From positions 91,096 through 155,095 of the forward strand of contig RPFO01000316.1 of assembly GCA_009746045.1 (NCBI GenBank): 64,000 bases of DNA, given 5' to 3'. Positions 1 through 10,776 of the stretch are shown one piece after another. Each line of letters starts with the position of its first letter. The first letter of the stretch is position 1. This DNA is from Mesostigma viride (lineage: Eukaryota > Streptophyta > Mesostigmatophyceae > Mesostigmatales > Mesostigmataceae). The notes beneath the pieces are model-generated. The model did no database searches and was not told the origin of the DNA. It saw nothing but the letters and a program-made list of their open reading frames with translations. Both the position numbers and the translations under genes were made by a program.

Positions 1-1261
1 CTGGAAAATTGGGGATGGACAATGCGTGGGCATTGTTTTTATAGCGTTCAATGTTCAATTTCGATGCGTACCTTTGAATTGTTTCTGATCTGGCTGGCCG
101 TCGGTGGGCAGTCACGTGCGTGGGAGAGGTTCGGGGCGCTATGGCCTGCTGCGATAGCTAGCGACCTGGAAATGGAATGTCGTTGTAGATTTAGGGATTA
201 TGCTATCGTGCTTCTTTGCTTGACGTATTGGGTGCCTAGTGAAATCAGTTTGCTAGCCGTTGAAGGCGTGGGTGTGGCCGGCGAGTTTCACTTTGTCGTC
301 ACACCATATTGGAATGAACGCTGGATTTGTTGCCACGGGACGTACGCTGGCGATGCCGATGGTGAGTCGTTTGTTTCGATGACCGGGCTAGTGCCTGCTC
401 TCTTTCTGATGCGTTTCCTCGGTTGCGTTGTTTCCATTGGGCCGAATTCACCTAGTCGCAGCGAAGACATAGCGTAGCAAGGGTCTGCGTTTCATTTTCT
501 TAGCCGTGCAGGACGCCATCTTCATGGTCCTTCGGGTTTCCCGTGTCAACGTCCGTTGCCAGAGGATCTGTGATGCTTTTTTCTGGAATATACTGGGCGG
601 TGAAAGCCCCTGTGGATGCTTGCCTGGTCATGAGTTTAGGGCGTCATTTACTGCTGTACTCGCTGATATTCATGGTGCTTACTGCGTAAGATAATCTGCC
701 TTGCTTCGCGCGTGGATTTTCACTGGGCTGAAGAGCGCGTCTGGTAACATGTTTACGTGGTGTATAAGGTGATCAATCAACCATTTGTTCATAGAACTGG
801 TTGTCTCCTTGATAGAAGGTGTGACAGTAGAAGGTGTTTTATATTTCTTCATCAAGCATGTCAAAAGTAATCTCCACTGGCTTACAACCTGAATCTTGCT
901 TTGCTGGGTCTGCTGTGTTCCTGTCTCATTGTGCAGGCTATCCCCTTGGTTGACCAACCAGGTGATTTGTGGTGCCAGTGGGGCCATATTGGTTTTATTC
1001 TCATTTTCCATCCGTGGCAACGGACCGCATGGGCGGGCGGCAGGGCAGAGAGGTCAGGGCAGGCCAGGCCAGGCGAGGCAGGAAAGGCTGCAAGGGTATG
1101 CAGCACAGGTAGGCTGGCAGGCAAGGGCCATGGGGCATGAGCCATGGGGCTTGAGCTACGAGCCTTGCGGCATGGGGTTTGGGGATGGGGAAAACAGGAG
1201 GGCAGGCAGTCAGCCACATCCACATGATTAGGGGCCAGACAGCAATCAGGGGCACCGCGGG

Positions 1262-2622
1262 CCCACTTATGCATGCCAGGCACCCCACCAACCCACGTAG
1301 CATGCAAGCCACCCCCATGCCCACGCACGCATGCCACCCCCCCCCCCCCCCACAAACCCATGCACGCATGCCAGCCACCCCCACACCCACGTACGCATGC
1401 CAGCCACCCCCCACACCCACGCACGCATGGCAGCCACCCCACGAACCCAGGCACGCATGCCAGCCCCCCCTCAAGCCACGCATGCATGGCAGCCCCCCAC
1501 CACACCCACGCATGCATGCCACTCCCCCCCACACCCACGCACGCATGCCAGCCACCCCCCATACCCACCTACGCCCCCCCCACACCCACGCACACATGCC
1601 AGCCCCCCCCTCATGTACGCATGCATGCCAGCCACCCCACAAACCCACGCTTGGATGCCAGCCCCCCCACATGCATGCATGCATGCCAGCCCCCCCCACA
1701 CCCACGCACGCATGGCAGCCGCCCCCCAAACCCACGCACGCATGCCAGCCAACCCCCACATGCACGCATGCTTGCCAGCCACCCCACATGCAAACAAGCC
1801 CCCCCCACATGCATGCTTGCATTCCAGCCACCCCACAAACCCATGCACGCATGCCAGCCACCCCCACACCCACGCACGCATGCCAGCCACCCCACGAGCC
1901 CACGCATGCATGCCAGCCACCCCCACAAACCCACGCATGCATTCCAGCCACCCCCCACATGCACGTGCATGCAAGCCACCCCCACACCCACGTACGCATG
2001 CCAGCCACCCCCCACACCCACGCACGCATGGCAGCCCACCCCACGAACCCAGGCACGCATGCCAGCCCCCCCTAAACCCACGCACGCATGGCAGCCCACC
2101 CCCAAACCCAGGCACGCATGCCAGCCACCCCCACACCCACGCACTTATGTTAGCCCCCCCCACACACACGCATGCATGCCAGCCCCCCCCAAACCCATAC
2201 ACGCGTGCCAGACCCCCCCACATGCACGCATGCATGCCAGCCACCCCACAAACCCACTTATGCATGCCAGCCACCCCCGTCACCAACGTACGCACGCCGT
2301 CCCCCCCCACACCCACGCATGCATGCCAGCCTGCCCCGCCCGGGCGGCCCACATGTGTCCATGGCAGCTCCCCCCACACCCACGCATGCATGCTAGCCAC
2401 TCCACAAACCCATGCACGCATGCCAGCCACCCCCACACCCACGCACGCATGCCACCCCCCCACAAACCCACGCATGCATGCCAGCCACCCCCCACATGCA
2501 CGCATGCATGACAGCCACCCCCCACATGCACGTGCATGCCAGCCACCCCCCACACCCACATACGCATGCCAGCCCCCCCCCTAAACCCACGCATGCATGG
2601 TAGCTGCCCACCACACCCACGA
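1262..2622. repeat. Minisatellite array 1 (unit about 27-30 bp)
   Basis: Irregular tandem copies of a unit built from CCAGCC, a C-run, CACACCCACG and CACGCATG. Unit length varies mostly through the C-runs. The array is open in several frames on both strands, reading as THACQPP-like or GWHACVG-like peptides, which is a by-product of a stop-free repeat and not evidence of coding. Confidence 0.92.
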
Positions 2623-3190
2623 ACGGACAGGGCTGGCCTGCCGCACCCCACGGTCGCGCTCAAGGGCACTTTTGAGTCATGTACAAAACTTTGTCTACAT
2701 GAAGTCATTGTGGGCATGACCGATGGTGCATGTGTTTACAAAGGATTGCCACTCAATGAATATTAATGAATGATCAACATGGGAGTTTGCATGGGAGTGT
2801 TTGGTCGTTATGGCTGCCGCTTGCAAAAAGCGGTACCCACATTGTGTCCTGCATGGCATAGCTTCATTGTGAGTTCCAGTTGTTAGGAAGTAATGAGTAA
2901 GGAAATACTTGCATGCAATGAACGGCGACGTCTCACGATGTACAGTACTATTCGGATTGGGTTGATGTACTAGTAGTACGACGCGTGCTGGACGTGCCCG
3001 TGAGGGACGGAGCGTGGGATCGACGGTGCGGCAGGCCGGCGCGAGCGCGCGCGATGGGAAGCCCCCAAAGGAAGGCCGCCGAGCGTTCGCCCCCCGGCGT
3101 AGGGGCCGGGCCGGTCGGCGGGCTCAACCCGGCGGGTCGAAGCTTTCGGCGGGGGCCTCAGGGCCCCTGGTGGCGTAGTGCGTCCGAATA

Positions 3191-3214
3191 AGTGGGGGGC
3201 CTTGGCCCCCCACT
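3191..3214. other. Perfect 24-bp GC-rich hairpin
   Basis: The arms AGTGGGGGGCC and GGCCCCCCACT flank a TT centre. The second unit has the same hairpin near 7455-7480 with one extra C. It sits just before the CTAGTCCCCCTCTAGTGACTACG motif that begins the next repeat block. Function unknown. Confidence 0.7.
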
Positions 3215-3240
3215 AGTCCCCCTCTAGTGACTACGATTAA

Positions 3241-3700
3241 CCCCAACGCAAAAGTTTGGCGAACCGTGAGGCCCGAAAAGTGGCCCGTACGAAAACCGCG
3301 AGCGCAGGGCGGCCGATAGTCAGGGCGATTCGGAGATCCGCGGTGGCGCCCAATCGGGGCAGTTGCCCGAAAAGTGGCAAACTAGGGAGATCGACTGTCA
3401 CAAAGTCTGAACGGGGTCTGAAACGGCAGTTACGTCCAGATCCGGTTCAGCACTTTTGCGGGCAGGTGGGAGGCCAGCCAATGGCCGCGGCCAGATAAAA
3501 ATACGGAACCCGGCACGATGTCGGCTTCTTCGCGGCCGTCAAACTCTGTCGCGAATCAAACTCCTGGACTGCGGCGATCAACTGCGGCTACTGGGCCCAT
3601 CGCTTGGCCGAGAGCGCGCCGTTCTTTTTGGCCGTAGCGTTCAGTGCGTCAGGTCAACGTAGCGTTCAGAAATCGTTGAGAAACCGTGCAAAAAATGTTT
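3241..3700. repeat. GCGAACCGTGAGG repeat module, copy 1
   Basis: A module beginning near AAAAGTTTGGCGAACCGTGAGG and including the GGCGCCCAATCGG and GGCCAGCCAATGGCC motifs. It recurs at about 7506-7770, 8035-8290 and 8325-8570, so unit 2 carries three copies where unit 1 carries one. Each copy has an open frame of about 80 codons, conserved only as far as the DNA is; I do not call it a gene. Confidence 0.8.
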
Positions 3701-5341
3701 GGATACCGTAAAAATTTAGGCGTTACGGCCGTTTTCCTGTCCGCATTGCGTTCAGAAACCGTTTCACTGAGTTGTTCCGCATCACTTTTCGATTCAGACC
3801 GAAGTTATAGTCTGAACATGATGTGACTGATATTTATTCTAAAATTATACGCAAATTTTGAGTTGGAGGAGTGGAGAGTAGTATGATGCTTGCTGGACGA
3901 ATTTCTGCCATATTCCGTACTTACCAAGCAGGGAAAAAATGACTTGGGAGGATTTTCAAGTGGGTAGTACGCGGTGCTGGACCGCCTGGACGCGCCCAAG
4001 CAATCGAACGTGCATACCAGGACTGCGAGGGGGTGAGGGGGCGACATGCTGCGACAGCACCTTGATTTAATTTCCTGCTGGCTGGGGATGGCGGTCAACG
4101 CTGCCTGGAAAATTGGCGATGGACAATGCGTGGGCATTGCTTTTAAAGCGTTCAATGTTCAATTTCGATGCGTACCTTTGAATTGTTTCTGATCTGGCTG
4201 GACGTCGGTGGGCACTCACGTGCGTGGGAGAGGTTCGGGGCGCTATGGCCTGCTGCGATAGCTAGCGACCTGGAAATGGAATGTCGTTGTAGATTTAGGT
4301 ATTATGTTATCGTGCTTCTTCGCTTGACGTATTGGGTGCCTAGTGAAATCAGTTTGCTGTTCGTGGAAGGCGTGGGTGTGGCCGACGAGTTTCTGTTGTC
4401 GTCACACAATATTGGAATGAACGCTGGATTTGTTGCCACGGGACGTACGCTGGCGATGCCGATGGTGAGTCGTTTGTTTCGATGACCGGGCTAGTGCCTG
4501 CTCTCTTTCTGATGCGTTTCCTCGGTTGCGTTGTTTCCATTGGGCCGAATTCACGTAGTCGCAGCGAAGACATAGCGTAGCAAAGGTCTGCGTTTCATTT
4601 TTTTAGCCGTGCAGGACGCCATCTTCATGGTCCTTCGGGTTTCCCGTGTCAACGTCCGTTGCCAGAGGATCTGTGATGATTTTTTCTGGAATATACTGGG
4701 CGGTGAAAGCCCCTGTGGATGCTTGCCTGGTCATGAGTTTAGGGCGTCATTTACTGCTGTACTCGCTGACATTCATGGTGCTTACTGCGTAAGATAATCT
4801 GCCTTGCTTCGCGCGTGGATTTTCACTGGGGTGAAGAGCGCATCTGGTAACTTGTTTAGGTGGTGTATAAGGTGATCAATCAACCATTTGTTCATAGAAG
4901 GTGTGACAGTAGAAGGTGTTTTATATTTCTTCAACAAGCAAGTCAAAAGTAATCTCCACTGGCTTACAACCTGAATCTTGCTTTGCTGGGTCTGCTGTGT
5001 TCCTGTCTCATTGTGCAGGCTATCCCCTTGGTTGACCAACCAGGTGATTTGTGGTGCCAGCGGGGCCATATTGGTTTTCTTCTCATTTTCCATCCGTGGC
5101 AACGGACCGCATGGGCGGGAGGGAGGGCAGAGAGGGCAGGGCAGGCCACGCCAGGCGAGGCAGGAAAGGCTGCAAGGGTATACAGCACAGGTAGGCTGGC
5201 AGGCAAGGGCCATGGGGCATGAGCCATGGGGCTTGAGCTACGAGCCTTGCGGCATGGGGTTTGGGGATGGGGCAAACAGGAGGGCAGGCAGCCAGCCACA
5301 TCCACATGATTAGGGGCCAGACAGCAATCAGGGGCACCGCG

Positions 5342-6893
5342 GGCCCACTTATGCATGCCAGGCACCCCACCAACCCACGCACGCATGCCAGCCACCCCCG
5401 TGCCCACGCACGCATGCCAGCCACCGCCCCCCCACACACAAACCCACTTATGCATGCCAGCCACCCCCCACACCCACGTACGCATGCCAGCCACCCCCAC
5501 ACCCACGCACGCATGGCAGCCACCCCACGAACCCAGGCACGCATGCCAGCCCCCCCTCAAGCCACTCATGCATGGCAGCCCCCCACCACACCCACGCATG
5601 CATGCCACTCCCCCCCACACCCACGCACGCATGCCAGCCACCCCCCACACCCACGTACGCCCCCCCCACACCCACGCACGCATGCCAGCCCCCCCCTCAT
5701 GCACGCATGCCTGCCAGCCACCCCACAAACCCACGCATGGATGCCAGCCCCCCCCACATGCATGCATGCATGCCAGCCACCCCCCACACCCACGCACGCA
5801 TGGCAGCCACCCCCCCAACCCACGCACGCATGCCAGCCAACCCCCACATGCACGCATGCTTGCCAGCCACCCCACATGCAAACAAGCCCCCCCCACATGC
5901 ATGCTTGCATTCCAGCCACCCCACAAACCCACGCACGGATGCCAGCCACCCCACGAGCCCACGCATGCATGCCAGCCACCCCCCACATGCACGCATGGAT
6001 GCCAGCCACCCCCCACATGCACGTGCATGCCAGCCACCCCCCACACCCACGTACGCATGCCAGCCCCCCCCCCCACACGCATGCATGCCATCCCCCCACA
6101 AACCCACACACGCGTGCCAGCCACCCCCACACCCACGCACTTATGTCACCCCCCCCCCACACACGCATGCATGCCACCCCCCCCAAACCCACACACGCGT
6201 GCCAGCCCCCCCCACATGCACGCATGCATGCCAGCCACCCCACCAACCCACTTATGCATGCCAGCCACCCCCGTCACCAACGTACGCATGCCGTCCCCCC
6301 CCACACCCACGCACGCATGCCAGCCTGCCCCGCCCCACATGCGTGCATGGCAGCTCCCCCCAAACCCACGCATGCATGCCAGCCACCCCCCACACCCACG
6401 CATGCATGCCAGCCACCCCACAAACCCACGCATGCATGGCAGCTCCCCACCACACCAACGAATGCATGCCAGCCCCCCCCACATGCAAGCATGCAGCCTA
6501 GTGCCAGCCATCCCCTAAACCCACGCATGCATGCCAGCCACCCCCACACCCACGAATGCATGCCAGCCCCCCCGCAAACCCACACACGCTTGCCACCCCC
6601 CCACACATGCACGCATGCATGGCAGCCCCCCCACAAACCCACTTATGCATGCCAGCCACCCCCTCACCACAAACCCACGCACGCATGCGAGCCACCCCCC
6701 ACATGCACGCATACATGACAGCCACCCCCCACATGCACGTGCATGCCAGCCACCCCCCACACCCACATACGCATGCCAGCCACCCCCCACACCCACGCAC
6801 GCATGGCAGCCACCCCCCACACCCACGTACGCATGCCAGCCACCCCCTAAACACACGCATGCATGGCAGCTCCCCACCACACCCACGAATGGA
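5342..6893. repeat. Minisatellite array 2 (same family as array 1)
   Basis: Second-unit counterpart of the array at 1262-2622, about 190 bp longer. Order variants of the unit (GCATGCCAGCC, GCATGGCAGCC, TTATGCATGCC, ACATGCACG) are partly shared with the first array, so the whole unit was duplicated first and the arrays then changed length independently. Confidence 0.92.
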
Positions 6894-7478
6894 CAGGGCT
6901 GGCCTGCCGCGCCCCACGGTCGCGCACAAGGGCACTGTCGAGTCATGTACAAAACATTGTCTACATGAAGCCATAGTGGGCATGACCGATGGTGCATGTG
7001 TTTACAAAGGATTGCCACTCAATGAATATTAATGAATGATGAACATTTGAGTTTGCATGGAAGTGTTTGGTCGTTATGGCTGCCGCTAAAGCGGTACCCA
7101 CATTGTGTCCTGCATGGCATAGCTGCATTGTGAGTTTCAGTTGTTAGGAAGTAATGAGTAAGGAAATACTTGCATGCACTGAACGGCGACGTCTCACAAT
7201 GTACGGTACTATTCGGACTGCCCGTTGATGTACTAGTAGTAGGACGCGTGCTGGACGTGCCTGTGAGGGACGGAGCGTGGGATCGACGGTGCGGCGGGCC
7301 GGCGCGAGCGCGCGCGATGGGAAGCCCCCAAAGGAAGGCCGCCGAGCGTTCGCCCCCCGGCGTAGTAGGCCGGGCCGGTCGGCGGGCTCAACCCGGCATG
7401 CCGAAGCTTTCGGCGGGGGCCTCAGGGCCCCTGGTGGCGTAGTGCGTCCGAAAAAGTGGGGGGCCTTGGCCCCCCCAC

Positions 7479-8592
7479 TAGTCCCCCTCTAGTGACTACG
7501 ATTAACCCCAACGCAAAAGTTTGGCGAACCGTGAGGCCCGAAAAGTGGCCCGTACGAAAACCGCGAGCGCAGGGCGGCCGATAGTCAGGGCGATCCGGGG
7601 ATCCGCGGTGGCGCCCAATCGGAGCAGTTGCCCGAAAAGTGGCAAACTAGGCAGATCGACTGTCACAAAGTCTGAACGGGGTCTGAAACGGCAGTTACGT
7701 CCAGATCCGGTTCAGCACTTTTGCGGGCAGGTGGGAGGCCAGCCAATGTCCGCGGCCAGATAAAAATACGGAACCCGGCACGATGTCGGCTTCTTCGCGG
7801 CCGTCAAACTCTTTGATCGCGAATCAAACTTCCCATGGACTGCGGCGATCAACTGCGGCTACTGGGCCCATCGCTTGGCCGAGAGGGCGCCGTCCTAAAA
7901 ATTCGTAGCGTTCAGTGCGTCAGTTCGACGGAGCGTTCAGAAATTGTTGAGAAACCGTGCAAAAAATGTTGAGAAACCGTGAAATTTTGGGCGTTACGGC
8001 CGTTTTGTCCCCCTCTAGTGACTACGATTAACCCCAACTCAAAAGTTTGGCAAACCGTGAGGACCGAAAAGTGGCCCGTACGAAAACCGCGAGCGCAGGG
8101 CGGCCGATAGTCAGGGCGATCCGGGGATCCGCGGTGGCGCCCAATCGGAGCAGTTGCCCGAAAAGTGGCAAACTAGGGAGATCGAGTCTGAGATCTTACT
8201 TAACGGGCCTGAAATGGCAGTTACGTCCAGATCCGGTTCAGCACTTTTGCGGGCAGATAGGAGGCCAGCCAATGGCCGCGGCCAGATAAAAATACGGAAC
8301 CCGGCACGATGTCGGCTTGTTTAGTTTGGCGAACCGTGAGGTCCGAAAAGTGGCCCGTACGAAAACCGCGAGCGCAGGGCGGCCGATAGTCAGGGCGATC
8401 CGGGGATCCGCGGTGGCGCCCAATCGGAGCAGTTGCCCGAAAAGTGGCAAACTAGGCAGATCGAGTCTCAGGAGTTCTGAACGGGGTCTGACACGGCAGT
8501 TATGTCCAGATCCGGTTCAGCACTTTTGCGGGCAGGTGGGAGGCCAGCCAATGGCCGCGGCCAGATATCGTAGTCACTAGAAGGGGATACTA
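7479..8592. mobile_element. Possible terminal-inverted-repeat element with internal tandem copies
   Basis: The left end TAGTCCCCCTCTAGTGACTA is matched in inverted orientation by the right end (about 8567-8592), with one small gap. Inside are three tandem copies of the GCGAACCGTGAGG module, the second preceded by its own copy of the CTCTAGTGACTACG end. There is no coding capacity for a transposase. The terminal match suggests a non-autonomous DNA element, but I see no convincing target-site duplication and the right end is missing from unit 1. Confidence 0.45.
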
Positions 8593-8691
8593 GAGAGGGG
8601 GGGACATGCAGCCCCAAATTTTCAGGTCATTCTGACAAGCGCAGCCCTATTTGATGGATATTCCTAGATTGCCACCTGTGATGACGCTGAC

Positions 8692-10765
8692 ATCACAGCA
8701 AGGGACAATTTTTTTAACCCCACGAGCCACGAGCCACGAGCCACGAGGTAGCCATGGCTGTCGGAGCTCATAACTTTCACGTTTGAGCCCCGAATTCAGC
8801 TGTGAATATCACAATCGCTTCGTCTTTCTTAGACGCACATGCTGATATAATTTTCCAAAGCTATAACGCACTATATGGCGAATAAACGCGCCTCGACGCA
8901 ACGCAGCCTGGCGGCTGCGCTCGGCAATGAAAATACGTCTGCAGCTCCGGCTGCAGCTTCGCCATCAGGGCCGGAAGGCAGTGCTGCCACTAGTCGCGCA
9001 CTGGTGGTCGTCCAGCACCCCCCCGGGCTTCCTGCCTCGCCTTCAGCCTCGCCTGAGCCAAAACGCAGCCGCCCAGCCGAACCGAGCTGGTCTGAGCGCG
9101 ATTTTGACGTTGACGGGATATTTTCCACCTTCAACACCTTCAACGATCACAGACCCAGCTATTTCGACATGCCACCCCTCAAGCTACTGGAGTTCGTGTT
9201 TTATGGGTCACACGCCTCCCTTCTCGACCTGTGCCAACGCCTTCAACAATGCTACCGCTTCCGCAATGGACCTGACGGCCGGTTCACAATGCGACAACAA
9301 TCTGAGAACCTGGCCAGCTGGTCTCGCCCCCGTCTTCAGATCGGCGCCCTCTTTTCCATCCTTGACCGCTCTGTCACGGACCTCTGGACCCCCTCCCCCT
9401 TGACCGAATCCACCTTCCTCTTCCACCTCCAAGCAACCATCTCACAGCACGTGACGCCCCTAGCCGCAGATGTGGCGGCAATGGGCGGCACGCTGGCTGC
9501 TGAGCTCCCCACCATCTCCACCGCCACTTCCAGCCTCCTCGCCTCCTCCACCGCCACCACCCCCACCTCCGACGCCATCACCGCCCAGCTCCGTGACATC
9601 GACCAGCGTCTTAAGGACAACGCCATCGCTATCGAGGTTCTGCAGAACACCGCAGGCCTCACCGCCCAGGCGGTGAAGGACATTGCCGCCAAGCCAGCCC
9701 CGGCTGGCCTGGCCGGCGATGCTCCTCCCATCACCACATGGGCGGACATGCTTAAGCAACATACCACCTCCACCACCTCCGCCGTCGCAGCCCAGCTTCA
9801 ACAGCAGACGCTTGACCTCCGCGAGGAGGCCGAGCTCGCCAAGCGCAGCCTCAACGTCATTGTCAAGAACTTCAAGATGGAGGAAGGTGAGAATTCCGAG
9901 AAGCTTTTGCGTGCGTTTGAGAGAGAAATCCTTGGTCGCATGGGCCTTAACGGTGAGATCGAGCTGGCCGCCCACCGCCTTCCCCGCGCGCGGGGTAAGG
10001 CAGGGCCGCCTTCCCCGCGCGCGGGGTAAGGCAGGGCCGCCCCCGCTCCTTCTCACCTTTAAGACCCCGGCGGACAAGATTTCTTTTCTCAGACGCCGCA
10101 AGCGGCTCGAGAAGACTCTCTTCACCCTTGATGACGACTTGACCCTGGCGCAGCAACAACGGCGACGGGAGCTATGGCCGACCTACCTCCAGCTCCGGCA
10201 GACCAAGGCGGGACAGCCGGTGTACTGGAAGGGGGCGGCCATCTACGTCGGCCATAAGCCCTGGCAGGCGACCCCCTCCCCCCCCGCGGCCCCAGCGACT
10301 CCAGACGCCCCAGCTTAGGGGAATATAGCAGTAGTAGTGTAGAATAGATAGACCGTGGCCATGTACATGTACGCCTCCTAGAGGCACTATCTCAGCTAAG
10401 CCACGCGCTTTACTTAATCATGTACATGTGTGCCTATTATGAGCCACACCCCAGATGATGCCTAGCTTTATTTAGTTCTGTTGTGCCTATGCAGGGAATA
10501 ACTCTCTGCTGAGACGCCATGCCCTAGCTTCTTTGTATAGCTATGCTGATCTTCCCCCCCATGACAGGCTCCCCCTTCGCTGGGCATAGCTTGAAGATCA
10601 TGGGGATGCCAGTGCCCTGGTGCACCTAGAGCAAGGGTCCTTTACATCCCCACCCTTGCAGGAAGTAGCTTAGGATGTATGATAGGCCATACGCCCCCTC
10701 TCAAGGGCTATGTGCTACATATACTCCCAACGGAGTTATGTTACAATTCAATTCAATTCAATTCA
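8692..10765 (+). mobile_element. LINE-like retroelement copy A, ORF1-only, with TSD
   Basis: The element is flanked by the 11-bp direct repeat ATGACGCTGAC (8681-8691 and 10766-10776). It has a 5' leader with the hairpin CGTCTTTCTTAGACG (8821-8835) followed by GCTGATATAATTTTC (8841-8855), an ORF1 from 8875, a ~440-bp 3' region with the small hairpin ACTCC-CAAC-GGAGT (10723-10736), and a short tandem tail of AATTC units. No endonuclease or reverse transcriptase is present in its 2.07 kb. A near-relative is copy B at 51235-53215 on the other strand. The structure fits a non-autonomous non-LTR element that keeps ORF1 and relies on a reverse transcriptase from elsewhere. Confidence 0.88.
8875..10318 (+). 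pseudogene. LINE ORF1 protein, copy A, frameshifted by a 31-bp duplication
   Basis: The start ATGGCGAATAAACGC lies at the same place as the start of copy B, and the protein aligns to that copy through its length: an N-terminal Ser/Pro/Ala-rich part (ASPEPKRSRP), a middle part, and a C-terminal part with RSLNVIVKNFKM, PRARGKAGP and LDDDLTLAQQQRRRELWP. The last motif is like the C-terminal domain of LINE ORF1 RNA-binding proteins. At about 9978-10039 the segment carrying CCCCGCGCGCGGGG is present twice in tandem (31-bp unit). Because 31 is not a multiple of three, the first frame stops at 10029 and the remainder continues in another frame to 10318. Otherwise the copy is little decayed. Confidence 0.85.
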
Positions 10766-10776
10766 ATGACGCTGAC

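Larger units (their letters stand above)
1..8000. repeat. Tandem segmental duplication, two units of about 4.1 kb
   Basis: Position 4105 restarts the sequence found at position 1, and the two units then run in parallel: a conserved ~1.2 kb lead (1-1260 and 4105-5340), a CCAC/GCATGCCAGCC minisatellite, a common block after it (2620-3660 and 6890-7900) and a GC-rich stretch. The copies differ by scattered substitutions, small indels (for example a missing segment near 4900) and minisatellite length. A stretch at about 3700-4104 is found only in unit 1. I recognise no gene in the non-repetitive parts; the short open frames there do not resemble known proteins. Confidence 0.9.

Noticed and set aside
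1001-7032. Long His/Pro/Cys-rich frames (THACQPP or GWHACVG repeats)
   Set aside because: They coincide with the minisatellite arrays on both strands, and indels in the C-runs would shift any real frame from unit to unit.
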